This document shows positions 25,301-40,080 of a stretch of 64,000 nucleotides of DNA, one piece after another. The stretch spans positions 2,542,001 through 2,606,000 of the forward strand of contig CAXKWD010000015.1 in the NCBI GenBank assembly GCA_964059195.1, written 5' to 3'. How positions within the stretch are numbered: position 1 is the stretch's first letter; each line of letters starts with the position of its first letter. A program made the translations under genes and the position numbers. This stretch comes from Ectobius pallidus. Its lineage: Eukaryota; Arthropoda; Insecta; Blattodea; Ectobiidae. The notes beneath the pieces were generated by a model, which ran no database searches, had not been told where the DNA came from, and saw only the letters and a list, made by a program, of their open reading frames with translations.

Positions 25301-28300
25301 TGCAATAGTTTGTAACAAGAGCTCAAATAAGTATGTAATATCGTCATATTCACTGTTTATAGATGGAATTCGCGATATTCAGAAACATGAATCACACATG
25401 AATACACATTCCGAAAAAAGCACAATAAGCACAAAAAGAACTCGAATTAGGCTGTATTAGCATCAAATTCACTGTTTAAAGACTCTATATGCGATATTCA
25501 AGTACGTACAACGCATCTGGAAACACATTTCTACAAACTCACATTAAATGCAGTAGTATGTAACAGGAGCTCGAATAAGTATGTAATATCGTCATATTCA
25601 CTGTTTATAGATGGAATTCGAGATATTCAGAGATATAAATCACATATGAAAACACATCTAGAAACATTTATACATTCTCACATTAATTGCAATAAAAGCT
25701 CGAATAAGTACGTAATATCGTCATATTCACTGTTTATAGATGGAATTCGCGATGTTCAGAAACATAAATCACATATGACAACACATTTAGGAAATAGCAC
25801 AATAAGTACAATAAGAACTCGAATTAGGCTATATTAGTATCAAATTCTCTGTTTAAAGTTTCAATATGCGATATTCAGAAACGTACAACGCATCTGGAAA
25901 CACATTTCTACAAACTCACATTAAATGCAATAGTATGTAACAGGAGCTCGAATAAGTATGTAATATCGTCATATTCACTGTTTTTAGATGGAATTCGAAA
26001 TATTCAGAGACATAAATCACGTATGAAAAAACATTTAGGAAATTCCATATTAAGTACAAAAGGAACTTGAATAATGCTGTATTAACATCAAATTCACCGT
26101 TTATAGGTTGAATATGTGATATTCAGAAACGTACAACGCATCTGAAAAAACATTTCTACAAACTCACATTAAGTGCAATAGTTTGTAACAAGAGCTCAAA
26201 TAAGTATGTAATATCGTCATATTCACTGTTTATAGATGGAATTCGCGATATTCAGAAACATGAATCACACATGAATACACATTCCGAAAAAAGCACAATA
26301 AGTACAAAAAGAACTCGAATTAGACTGTATTAGTATCAAATTCACTGTTTAAAGACTCTATATGCGATATTCAAGTACGTACAACGCATCTGGAAACACA
26401 TTTCTACAAACTCACATTAAATGCATTAGTATGTAACAGGAGCTCGAATAAGTATGTAATATCGTCATATTCACAGTTTATAGATGGAATTCGAAATATT
26501 CAGAGACATAAATCATGTATGAAACCACATTTAGGAAATTGCATATTAAGTACAAAGGAACTTAAATAATGCTGTATTAACATGAAATTCACCGTTTATA
26601 GGTTGAATATGTGATATTCAGAATCGTACAACGCATCTGAAAATATATTTCTACAAACTCACATTAAATGCAATAGTATGTAACAGGAGCTCGAAGAAGT
26701 ATGTAATATCGTCATATTCACTGTTTATAGATGGAATTCGAAATATTCAGAGACATAAATCACGTATGAAACCACATTTAGGAAATTGCATATTAAGTAC
26801 TAAGGAACTTGAATAATGCTGTATTAACATCAAATTCACCGTTTATAGGTTGAATATGTGATATTCAGAAACGTACAACGCATTTGAAGAAACATTTCTA
26901 CAAACTCACTTTAAGTGCAATAGTTTGTAACAGGAGCTCAAATAAGTATGTAATATCGTCATATTCACTGTTTAAAGATGGAATTCGCGATATTACGAAA
27001 CATGAATCACACATGAATACACATTCCGAAAAAAGCACAATAAGCACAAAAAGAACTCGAATTAGGCTGTATTAGCATCAAATTCACTGTTTAAAGACTC
27101 TATATGCGATATTCAAGTACGTACAACGCATCTGGAAACACATTTCTACAAACTCACATTAAATGCAATAGTGTGTAACAGGAGCTCGAATAAGTATGTA
27201 ATATCGTCATATTCACTGTTTTTAGATGGAATTCGAAATATTCAGAGACATAAATCACGTATGAAACCACATTTAGGAAATTCCATATTAAGTACAAAAG
27301 GAACTTGAATAATGCTGTATTAACATCAAATTCACCGTTTATAGGTTGAATATGTGATATTCAGAAACGTACAACGCATCTGAAAAAACATTTCTACAAA
27401 CTCACATTAAGTGCAATAGTTTGTAACAAGAGCTCAAATAAGTATGTAATATCGTCATATTCACTGTTTATAGATGGAATTCGCGATATTTAGAACTATG
27501 AATCACACATGAATACACATTCCGAAAAAAGCACAATAAGTACAAAAAGAACTCGAATTAGGCTGTATTAGTATCAAATTCACTGTTTAAAGACTCTATA
27601 TGCGATATTCAAGTACGTACAACGCATCTGGAAACACATTTCTACAAACTCACATTAAATGCAGTAGTATGTAACAGGAGCTCGAATAAGTATGTAATAT
27701 CGTCATATTCACTGTTTATAGATGGAATTCGAGATATTCAGAGATATAAATCACTTATGAAAACACAAGTAGAAACATTTCTACAATCACACATTAATTG
27801 CAATAAAAGCTCGAATAAGTACGTAATATCGTCATATTCACTGTTTATAGATGGAATTCGCGATGTTCAGAAACATAAATCACATATGACAACACATTTT
27901 GGAAATAGCACAATAAGTACAATAAGAACTCGAATTAGGCTGTATTAGTATCAAATTCACTGTTTAAAACTCTATATGCGATATTCAGAAACGTACAACG
28001 CATCTGTAAACACATTTCTACAATCTCACATTAAATACAATAGTATGTAACAGGAGCTCGAATAAGTATATAATATCGTCATATTCACTGTTTATAGATG
28101 GAATTCGAGTTGATCAGAGACAAAAATCACATATGAAAACACATTTAGGAAATTGCATATTAAGTACAAAAGGAACTTGAACAATGCTCTAATAGCATCA
28201 CATTCACCGTTTATAGGTTGAATACGTGATATTCAGAAACGTACAACGCATCTGAAACACATTTCTACAAACTCACATTAAATGCAATAGTATGTAACAG

Positions 28301-31300
28301 GATCTCCAATAAGTATGTAATATCGTCATATTGACTGTTTATAGATGGAATTCGAGATATTCAGAGATATAAATCACATATGAAAACACATGTAGAAACA
28401 TTTTTACAATCACACATTAATTGCAATAAAAGCTCGAATAAGTACGTAATATCGTCATATTCACTGTTTATAGATGGAATTCGCGATGTTCAGAAACATA
28501 AATCACATATGAAAACACATTTCAGAAATAGCACAATAAGTACGATAAGAACTCGAATTAGGCTATATTAGTATAAAATTCACTGTTTAAAGTTTCAATA
28601 TGCGATATTCAGAAACGTACAACGCATCTGGAAACACATTTCTACAAACTCACATTAAATGCAATAGTATGTAACAGGAGCTCGAATAAGTATGTAATAT
28701 CGTCATATTCACTGTTTATAGATGGAATTCGAAATATTCAGAGACATAAATCATGTATGAAACCACATTTAGGAAATTGCATATTAAGTACAAAGGAACT
28801 TGAATAATGCTGTATTAACATCAAATTCACCGTTTATAGGTTGAATATGTGATATTCAGAAACGTACAACGCATCTGAAAAAACATTTCTACAAACTCAC
28901 TTTAAGTGCAATAGTTTGTAACAAGAGCTCAAATAAGTATGTAATATCGTCATATTCACTGTTTATAGATGGAATTCGCGATATTCAGAAACATGAATCA
29001 CACATGAATACGTATTCCGAAAAAAGCACGCTAAGCACAAAAAGAACTCGAATTAGGCTGTATTAGTATCAAATTCACTGTTTAAAGACTCTATATGCGA
29101 TATTCAAGTACGTACAACGCATCTGGAAACACATTTCTACAAACTCACATTAAATGCAGTAGTATGTAACAGGAGCTCGAATATGAATGTAATATCGTCA
29201 TATTCACTGTTTATAGATGGAATTCGAGATATTCAGAGATATAAATCACATATGAAAACACATCTAGAAACATTTATACATTCACACATTAATTGCAATA
29301 AAAGCTCGAATAAGTACGTAATATCGTCATATTCACTGTTTATAGATGGAATACGCGATGTTCAGAAACATAAATCACATATGACAACACATTTAGGAAA
29401 TAGCACAATAAGTACAATAAGAACTCGAATTAGGCTATATTAGTATCAAATTCTCTGTTTAAAGTTTCAATATGCGATATTCAGAAACGTACAACGCATC
29501 TGGAAACACATTTCTACAAACTCACATTAAATGCAATAGTATGTAACAGGAGCTCGAATAAGTATGTAATATCGTCATATTCACTGTTTATGGATGCAAT
29601 TCGAAATATTCAGAGACATAAATCATGTATGAAACCACATTTAGGAAATTGCATATTAAGTACAAAGGAACTTAAATAATGCTGTATTAACATCAAATTC
29701 ACCGTTTATAGGTTGAATATGTGATATTCAGAATCGTACAACGCATCTGAAAAAACATTTCTACAAACTCACATTAAATGCAATAGTATGTAACAGGAGC
29801 TCGAAGAAGTATGTAATATCGTCATATTCACTGTTTATAGATGGAATTCGAAATATTCAGAGACATAAATCACGTATGAAACCACATTTAGGAAATTGCA
29901 TATTAAGTACTAAGGAACGTGAATAATGCTGTATTAACATCAAATTCACCGTTTATAGGTTGAATATGTGATATTCAGAAACGTACAACGCATCTGAAGA
30001 AACATTTCTACAAACTCACTTTAAGTGCAATTTTTTGTAACAAGAGCTCAAATAAGTATGTAATATCGTCATATTCACTGTTTATAGATGGAATTCGCGA
30101 TATTCAGAAACATGAATCACACATGAATACACATTCCGAAAAAAGCACAATAAGCACAAAAAGAACTCGAATTAGGCTGTATTAGCATCAAAATCGCTGT
30201 TTAAAGACTCTATATGCGATATTCAAGTACGTACAACGCATCTGGAAACACATTTCTACAAACTCACATTAAATGCAGTAGTATGTAACAGGAGCTCGAA
30301 TAAGAATGTAATATCGTCATATTCACTGTTTATAGATGGAATTCGAGATATTCAGAGATATAAATCACATATGAAAACACATCTAGAAACATTTATACAT
30401 TCACACATTAATTGCAATAAAAGCTCGAATAAGTACGTAATATCGTCATATTCACTGTTTATAGATGGAATACGCGATGTTCAGAAACATAAATCACATA
30501 TGACAACACATTTAGGAAATAGCACAATAAGTACAATAAGAACTCGAATTAGGCTATATTAGTATCAAATTCTCTGTTTAAAGTTTCAATATGCGATAAT
30601 CAGAAACGTACAACGCATCTGGAAACACATTTCTACAAACTCACATTAAATGCAATAGTATGTAACAGGAGCTCGAAGAAGTATGTAATATCGTCATATT
30701 CACTGTTTATAGATGGAATTCGAAATATTCAGAGACATAAATCACGTATGAAACCACATTTAGGAAATTGCATATTAAGTACTAAGGAACGTGAATAATG
30801 CTGTATTAACATCAAATTCACCGTTTATAGGTTGAATATGTGATATTCAGAAACGTACAACACATCTGAAGAAACATTTCTACAAACTCACTTTAAGTGC
30901 AATTGTTTGTAACAAGAGCTCAAATAAGTATGTAATATCGTCATATTCACTGTTTATAGATGGAATTCGCGATATTCAGAAACATGAATCACACATGAAT
31001 ACACATTCCGAAAAAAGCACAATAAGCACAAAAAGAACTCGAATTAGGCTGTATTAGCATCAAATTCACTGTTTAAAGACTCTATATGCGATATTCAAGT
31101 ACGTACAACGCATCTGGAAACACATTTCTACAAACTCACATTAAATGCAATAGTATGTAACAGGAGCTCGAATAAGTATGTAATATCGTCATATTCACTG
31201 TTTTTAGATGGAATTCGAAATATTCAGAGACATAAATCACGTATGAAACCACATTTAGGAAATTCCATATTAAGTACAAAAGGAACTTGAATAATGCTGT

Positions 31301-34300
31301 ATTAACATCAAATTCACCGTTTATAGGTTGAATATGTGATATTCAGAAACGTACAACGCATCTGAAAAAACATTTCTACAAACTCACATTAAGTGCAATA
31401 GTTTGTAACAGGATCTCCAATAAGTATGTAATATCGTCATATTGACTGTTTATAGATGGAATTCGAGATATTCAGAGATATAAATCACATATGAAAACAC
31501 AAGTAGAAACATTTCTACAATCACACATTAATTGCAATAAAAGCTCGAATAAGTACGTAATATCGTCATATTCACTGTTTATAGATGGAATTCGCGATGT
31601 TCAGAAACATAAATCACATATGAAAACACATTTCAGAAATAGCACAATAAGTACGATAAGAACTCGAATTAGGCTATATTAGTATCAAATTCACTGTTTA
31701 AAGTTTCAATATGCGATATTCAGAAACGTACAACGCATCTGGAAACACATTTCTACAAACTCACATTAAATGCAATAGTATGTAACAGGAGCTCGAATAA
31801 GTATGTAATATCGTCATATTCACTGTTTATAGATGGAATTCGAGTTGATCAGAGACAAAAATCACATATGAAAACACATTTAGGAAATTGCATATTAAGT
31901 ACAAAAGGAACTTGAACAATGCTCTAATAGCATCACATTCACCGTTTATAGGTTGAATACGTGATATTCAGAAACGTACAACGCATCTGAAACACATTTC
32001 TACAAACTCACATTAAATGCAATAGTATGTAACAGGATCTCCAATAAGTATGTAATATCGTCATATTGACTGTTTATAGATGGAATTCGAGATATTCAGA
32101 GATATAAATCACATATGAAAACACATGTAGAAACATTTTTACAATCACACATTAATTGCAATAAAAGCTCGAATAAGTACGTAATATCGTCATATTCACT
32201 GTTTATAGATGGAATTCGCGATGTTCAGAAACATAAATCACATATGAAAACACATTTCAGAAATAGCACAATAAGTACGATAAGAACTCGAATTAGGCTA
32301 TATTAGTATCAAATTCACTGTTTAAAGTTTCAATATGCGATATTCAGAAACGTACAACGCATCTGGAAACACATTTCTACAAACTCACATTAAATGCAAT
32401 AGTATGTAAAAGGAGCTCGAATAAGTATGTAATATCGTCATATTCACTGTTTATAGATGGAATTCGAAATATTCAGAGACATAAATCATGTATGAAACCA
32501 CATTTAGGAAATTGCATATTAAGTACAAAGGAACTTGAATAATGCTGTATTAACATCAAATTCACCGTTTAAAGGTTGAATATGTGATATTCAGAAACGT
32601 ACAACGCATCTGAAAAAACATTTCTACAAACTCACTTTAAGTGCAATAGTTTGTAACAAGAGCTCAAATAAGTATGTAATATCGTCATATTCACTGTTTA
32701 TAGATGGAATTCGCGATATTCAGAAACAAGAATCACACATGAATACGTATTCCGAAAAAAGCACGCTAAGCACAAAAAGAACTCGAATTAGGCTGTATTA
32801 GTATCAAATTCACTGTTTAAAGACTCTATATGCGATATTCAAGTACGTACAACGCATCTGGAAACACATTTCTACAAACTCACATTAAATGCAGTAGTAT
32901 GTAACAGGAGCTCGAATAAGAATGTAATATCGTCATATTCACTGTTTATAGATGGAATTCGAGATATTCAGAGATATAAATCACATATGAAAACACATCT
33001 AGAAACATTTATACATTCACACATTAATTGCAATAAAAGCTCGAATAAGTACGTAATATCGTCATATTCACTGTTTATAGATGGAATACGCGATGTTCAG
33101 AAACATAAATCACATATGACAACACATTTAGGAAATAGCACAATAAGTACAATAAGAACTCGAATTAGGCTATATTAGTATCAAATTCTCTGTTTAAAGT
33201 TTCAATATGCGATATTCAGAAACGTACAACGCATCTGGAAACACATTTCTACAAACTCACATTAAATGCAATAGTATGTAACAGGAGCTCGAATAAGTAT
33301 GTAATATCGTCATATTCACTGTTTATAGATGGAATTCGAAATATTCAGAGACATAAATCATGTATGAAACCACATTTAGGAAATTGCATATTAAGTACAA
33401 AGGAACTTAAATAATGCTGTATTAACATCAAATTCACCGTTTATAGGTTGAATATGTGATATTCAGAATCGTACAACGCATCTGAAAAAACATTTCTACA
33501 AACTCACATTAAATGCAATAGTATGTAACAGGAGCTCGAAGAAGTATGTAATATCGTCATATTCACTGTTTATAGATGGAATTCGAAATATTCAGAGACA
33601 TAAATCACGTATGAAACCACATTTAGGAAATTGCATATTAAGTACAAAGGAACGTGAATAATGCTGTATTAACATCAAATTCACCGTTTATAGGTTGAAT
33701 ATGTGATATTCAGAAACGTACAACGCATCTGAAGAAACATTTCTACAAACTCACTTTAAGTGCAATTGTTTGTAACAAGAGCTCAAATAAGTATGTAATA
33801 TCGTCATATTCACTGTTTATAGATGGAATTCGCGATATTCAGAAACATGAATCACACATGAATACACATTCCGAAAAAAGCACAATAAGCACAAAAAGAA
33901 CTCGAATTAGGCTGTATTAGCATCAAATTCGCTGTTTAAAGACTCTATATGCGATATTCAAGTACGTACAACGCATCTGGAAACACATTTCTACAAACTC
34001 ACATTAAATGCAGTAGTATGTAACAGGAGCTCGAATAAGAATGTAATATCGTCATATTCACTGTTTATAGATGGAGTTCGAGATATTCAGAGATATAAAT
34101 CACATATGAAAACACATCTAGAAACATTTATACATTCACACATTAATTGCAATAAAAGCTCGAATAAGTACGTAATATCGTCATATTCACTGTTTACAGA
34201 TGGAATTCGCGATGTTCAGAAACATAAATATCATATGACAACACATTTAGGAAATAGCACAATAAGTACAATAAGAACTCGAATTAGGCTATATTAGTAT

Positions 34301-35699
34301 CAAATTCTCTGTTTAAAGTTTCAATATGCGATATTCAGAAACGTACAACGCATCTGGAAACACATTTCTACAAACTCACATTAAATGCAATAGTATGTAA
34401 CAGGAGCTCGAATAAGTATGTAATATCGTCATATTCACTGTTTATAGATGGAATTCGAAATATTCAGAGACATAAATCATGTATGAAACCACGTTTAGGA
34501 AATTGCATATTAAGTACAAAGGAACTTAAATAATGCTGTAATAACATCAAATTCACCGTTTATAGGTTGAATATGTGATATTCAGAATCGTACAACGCAT
34601 CTGAAAAAACATTTCTACAAACTCACATTAAATGCAATAGTATGTAACAGGAGCTCGAAAAAGTATGTAATATCGTCATATTCACTGTTTATAGATGGAA
34701 TTCGAAATATTCAGAGACATAAATCACGTATGAAACCACATTTAGGAAATTGCATATTAAGTACTAAGGAACTTGAATAATGCTGTATTAACATCAAATT
34801 CACCGTTTATAGGTTGAATATGTGATATTCAGAAACGTACAACGCATCTGAAAAAACATTTCTACAAACTCACTTTAAGTGCAATAGTTTGTAACAAGAG
34901 CTCAAATAAGTATGTAATATTGTCATATTCACTGTTTATAGATGGAATTCGCGATATTCAGAAACATGAATCACACATAAATACGTATTCCGAAAAAAGC
35001 ACGATAAGCACAAAAAGAACTCGAATTAGGCTGTATTAGTATCAAATTCACTGTTTAAAGACTCTATATGCGATATTCAGAAACGTACTACGCATCTGGA
35101 AACACATTTCTACAAACTCACATTAAATGCAATAGTATGTAACAGGAGCTCGATTAAGTATGTAATATCGTCATATTCACTGTTAATAGATGGAATTCAA
35201 GATATTCAGAGATATAAATCACATATGAAAACACATCTAGAAACATTTCTACAATCACACATTAATTGCAATAAAAGCTCGAATAAGTACGTAATATCGT
35301 CATATTCACTGTTTATAGATGGAATTCGAAATATTCAGAGACATAAATCACGTATGAAACCAGATTTAGGAAATTGCATATTAAGTACTAAGGAACGTGA
35401 ATAATGCTGTATTAACATCAAATTCACCGTTTATAGGTTGAATATGTGATATTCAGAAACGTACAACGCATCTGAAAAAACATTTCTACAAACTCACTTT
35501 AAGTGCAATAGTTTGTAACAAGAGCGCAAATAAGAATGTAATATCGTCATATTCACTGTTTATAGATGGAATTCGAAATATTCAGAGACATAAATCATGT
35601 ATGAAACCACATTTAGGAAATTGCATATTAAGTACAAAGGAACTTAAATAATGCTGTATTAACATCAAATTCACCGTTTATAGGTTGAATATGTGATAT

Positions 35700-38600
35700 T
35701 CAGAATCGTACAACGCATCTGAAGAAACATTTCTACAAACTCACTTTAAGTGCAATGGTTTGTAACAAGAGCTCAAATAAGTATGTAATATCGTCATATT
35801 CACTGTTTATAGATGGAATTCGCGATATTCAGAAACATGAATCACACATGAATACACATTCCGAAAAAAGCACAATAAGCACAAAAAGAACTCGAATTAG
35901 GCTGTATTAGCATCAAATTCACTGTTTAAAGACTCTATATGCGATATTCAAGTACGTACAACGCATCTGGAAACACATTTCTACAAACTCACATTAAATG
36001 CAATAGTATGTAACAGGAGCTCGAATAAGTATGTAATATCGTCATATTCACTGTTTTCAGATGGAATTCGAAATATTCAGAGACATAAATCACGTATGAA
36101 GCCACATTTAGGAAATTCCATATTAAGTACAAAAGGAACTTGAATAATGCTGTATTAACATCAAATTCACCGTTTATAGGTTGAATATGTGATATTCAGA
36201 AACGTACAACGCATCTGAAAAAACATTTCTACAAACTCACATTAAGTGCAATAGTTTGTAACAAGAGCTCAAATAAGTATGTAATATCGTCATATTCACT
36301 GTTTATAGATGGAATTCGCGATATTTAGAACTATGAATCACACATGAATACACATTCCGAAAAAAGCACAATAAGTACAAAAAGAACTCGAATTAGGCTG
36401 TATTAGTATCAAATTCACTGTTTAAAGACTCTATATGCGATATTCAAGTACGTACAACGCATCTGGAAACACATTTTCTACAAACTCACATTAAATGCAG
36501 TAGTATGTAACAGGAGCTCGAATAAGTATGTAATATCGTCATATTCACTGTTTATAGATGGAATTCGAGATATTCAGAGATATAAATCACATATGAAAAC
36601 ACAAGTAGAAACATTTCTACAATCACACATTAATTGCAATAAAAGCTCGAACAAGTACGTAATATCGTCATATTCACTGTTTATAGATGGAATTCGCGAT
36701 GTTCAGAAACATAAATCACATATGACAACACATTTTGGAAATAGCACAATAAGTACAATAAGAACTCGAATTAGGCTGTATTAGTATCAAATTCACTGTT
36801 TAAAGACTCTATATGCGATATTCAGAAACGTACAACGCATCTGTAAACACATTTGTACAATCTCACATTAAATACAATAGTATGTAACAGGAGCTCGAAT
36901 AAGTATATAATATCGTCATATTCACTGTTTATAGATGGAATTCGAGTTGATCAGAGACAAAAATCACATATGAAAACACATTTAGGAAATAGCATATTAA
37001 GTACAAAAGGAACTTGAACAATGCTCTAATAGCATCACATTCACCGTTTATAGGTTGAATACGTGATATTCAGAAACGTACAACGCATCTGAAACACATT
37101 TCTACAAACTCACATTAAATGCAATAGTATGTAACAGGATCTCCAATAAGTATGTAATATCGTCATATTGACTGTTTATAGATGGAATTCGAGATATTCA
37201 GAGATATAAATCACATATGAAAACACATGTAGAAACATTTTTACAATCACACATTAATTGCAATAAAAGCTCGAATAAGTACGTAATATCGTCATATTCA
37301 CTGTTTATAGATGGAATTCGCGATGTTCAGAAACATAAATCACATATGAAAACACATTTCAGAAATAGCACAATAAGTACGATAAGAACTCGAATTAGGC
37401 TATATTAGTATCAAATTCACTGTTTAAAGTTTCAATATGCGATATTCAGAAACGTACAACGCATCTGGAAACACATTTCTACAAACTCACATTAAATGCA
37501 ATAGTATGTAACAGGAGCTCGAATAAGTATGTAATATCGTCATATTCACTGTTTATAGATGGAATTCGAAATATTCAGAGACATAAATCATGTATGAAAC
37601 CACATTTAGGAAATTGCATATTAAGTACAAAGGAACTTGAATAATGCTGTATTAACATCAAATTCACCGTTTAAAGGTTGAATATGTGATATTCAGAAAC
37701 GTACAACGCATCTGAAAAAACATTTCTACAAACTCACTTTAAGTGCAATAGTTTGTAACAAGAGCTCAAATAAGTATGTAATATCGTCATATTCACTGTT
37801 TATAGATGGAATTCGCGATATTCAGAAACATGAATCACACATGAATACGTATTCCGAAAAAAGCACGCTAAGCACAAAAAGAACTCGAATTAGGCTGTAT
37901 TAGTATCAAATTCACTGTTTAAAGACTCTATATGCGATATTCAAGTACGTACAACGCATCTGGAAACACATTTCTACAAACTCACATTAAATGCAGTAGT
38001 ATGTAACAGGAGCTCGAATAAGAATGTAATATCGTCATATTCACTGTTTATAGATGGAATTCGAGATATTCAGAGATATAAATCACATATGAAAACACAT
38101 CTAGAAACATTTATACATTCACACATTAATTGCAATAAAAGCTCGAATAAGTACGTAATATCGTCATATTCACTGTTTATAGATGGAATACACGATGTTC
38201 AGAAACATAAATCACATATGACAACACATTTAGGAAATAGCACAATAAGTACAATAAGAACTCGAATTAGGCTATATTAGTATCAAATTCTCTGTTTAAA
38301 GTTTCAATATGCGATATTCAGAAACGTACAACGCATCTGGAAACACATTTCTACAAACTCACATTAAATGCAATAGTATGTAACAGGAGCTCGAATAAGT
38401 ATGTAATATCGTCATATTCACTGTTTATAGATGGAATTCGAAATATTCAGAGACATAAATCATGTATGAAACCACATTTAGGAAATTCCATATTAAGTAC
38501 AAAGGAACTTAAATAATGCTGTATTAACATCAAATTCACCGTTTATAGGTTGAATATGTGATATTCAGAATCGTACAACGCATCTGAAAAAACATTTCTA

Positions 38601-39300
38601 CAAACTCACATTAAATGCAATAGTATGTAACAGGAGCTCGAAGAAGTATGTAATATCGTCATATTCACTGTTTATAGATGGAATTCGAAATATTCAGAGA
38701 CATAAATCACGTATGAAACCACATTTAGGAAATTGCATATTAAGTACAAAGGAACTTGAATAATGCTGTATTAACATCAAATTCACCGTTTATAGGTTGA
38801 ATATGTGATATTCAGAAACGTACAACGCATCTGAAGAAACATTACTACAAACTCACTTTAAGTGCAATTGTTTGTAACAAGAGCTCAAATAAGTATGTAA
38901 TATCGTCATATTCACTGTTTATAGATGGAATTCGCGATATTCAGAAACATGAATCACACATGAATACACATTCCGAAAAAAGCACAATAAGCACAAAAAG
39001 AACTCGAATTAGGCTGTATTAGCATCAAATTCGCTGTTTAATGACTCTATATGCGATATTCAAGTACGTACAACGCATCTGGAAACACATTTCTACAAAC
39101 TCACATTAAATGCAGTAGTATGTAACAGGAGCTCGAATAAGAATGTAATATCGTCATATTCACTGTTTATAGATGGAGTTCGAGATATTCAGAGATATAA
39201 ATCACATATGAAAACACATCTAGAAACATTTATACATTCACACATTAATTGCAATAAAAGCTCGAATAAGTACGTAATATCGTCATATTCACTGTTTATA
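35700..39300 (+). repeat. Satellite 2 segmental duplication (4230 bp), copy 1
   Basis: Matches 39930-43530 at an offset of 4230 bp (34 monomers). Shared private markers are cacattttctacaaac (~36470 and ~40700) and gatatttagaactatg (~36319 and ~40549). The chimeric monomers at 36593, 37217, 38089 and 39208 pair with those at 40823, 41447, 42319 and 43438. Differences include gttttcagatgg near 36054 against gtttttagatgg near 40284. Ends are approximate. Confidence 0.7.
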
Positions 39301-40080
39301 GATGGAATTCGAAATATTCAGAGACATAAATCATGTATGAAACCACGTTTAGGAAATTGCATATTAAGTACAAAGGAACTTAAATAATGCTGTATTAACA
39401 TCAAATTCACCGTTTATAGGTTGAATATGTGATATTCAGAATCGTACAACTCATCTGAAAAAACATTTCTACAAACTCACATTAAATGCAATAGTATGTA
39501 ACAGGAGCTCGAAGAAGTATGTAATATCGTCATATTCACTGTTTATAGATGGAATTCGAAATATTCAGAGACATAAATCACGTATGAAACCACATTTAGG
39601 AAATTGCATATTAAGTACTAAGGAACTTGAATAATGCTGTATTAACATCAAATTCACCGTTTATAGGTTGAATATGTGATATTCAGAAACGTACAACGCA
39701 TCTGAAGAAACATTTCTACAAACTCACTTTAAGTGCAATTGTTTGTAACAAGAGCTCAAATAAGTATGTAATATCGTCATATTCACTGTTTATAGATGGA
39801 ATTCGCGATATTCAGAGACATAAATCACGTATGAAACCACATTTAGGAAATTGCATATTAAGTACTAAGGAACGTGAATAATGCTGTATTAACATCAAAT
39901 TCACCGTTTATAGGTTGAATATGTGATATTCAGAAACGTACAACGCATCTGAAGAAACATTTCTACAAACTCACTTTAAGTGCAATTGTTTGTAACAAGA
40001 GCTCAAATAAGTATGTAATATCGTCATATTCACTGTTTATAGATGGAATTCGCGATATTCAGAAACATGAATCACACATG
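39205..40080 (+). repeat. Monomer-level deletion and duplication scars
   Basis: Two exchange scars lie close together. At about 39305 the chimeric monomer begun at 39208 runs straight into gaattcgaaatattcag and ccacgtttagg; in the 43438 copy that A monomer begins 248 bp further on, so two monomers were lost here. At about 39805 a type A monomer begins with gaattcgcgatattcag but continues agacataaatcacg, a combination of two A subtypes, and the segment with gaagaaacat and caattgtttg then appears twice (about 39700-39750 and 39950-40000). This fits gain of one dimer. Confidence 0.75.

Noticed and set aside
29183..29443. HKSHMKTH stretch as a C2H2 zinc finger
   Set aside because: There is no CxxC pair at the right spacing; only the His spacing is reminiscent.
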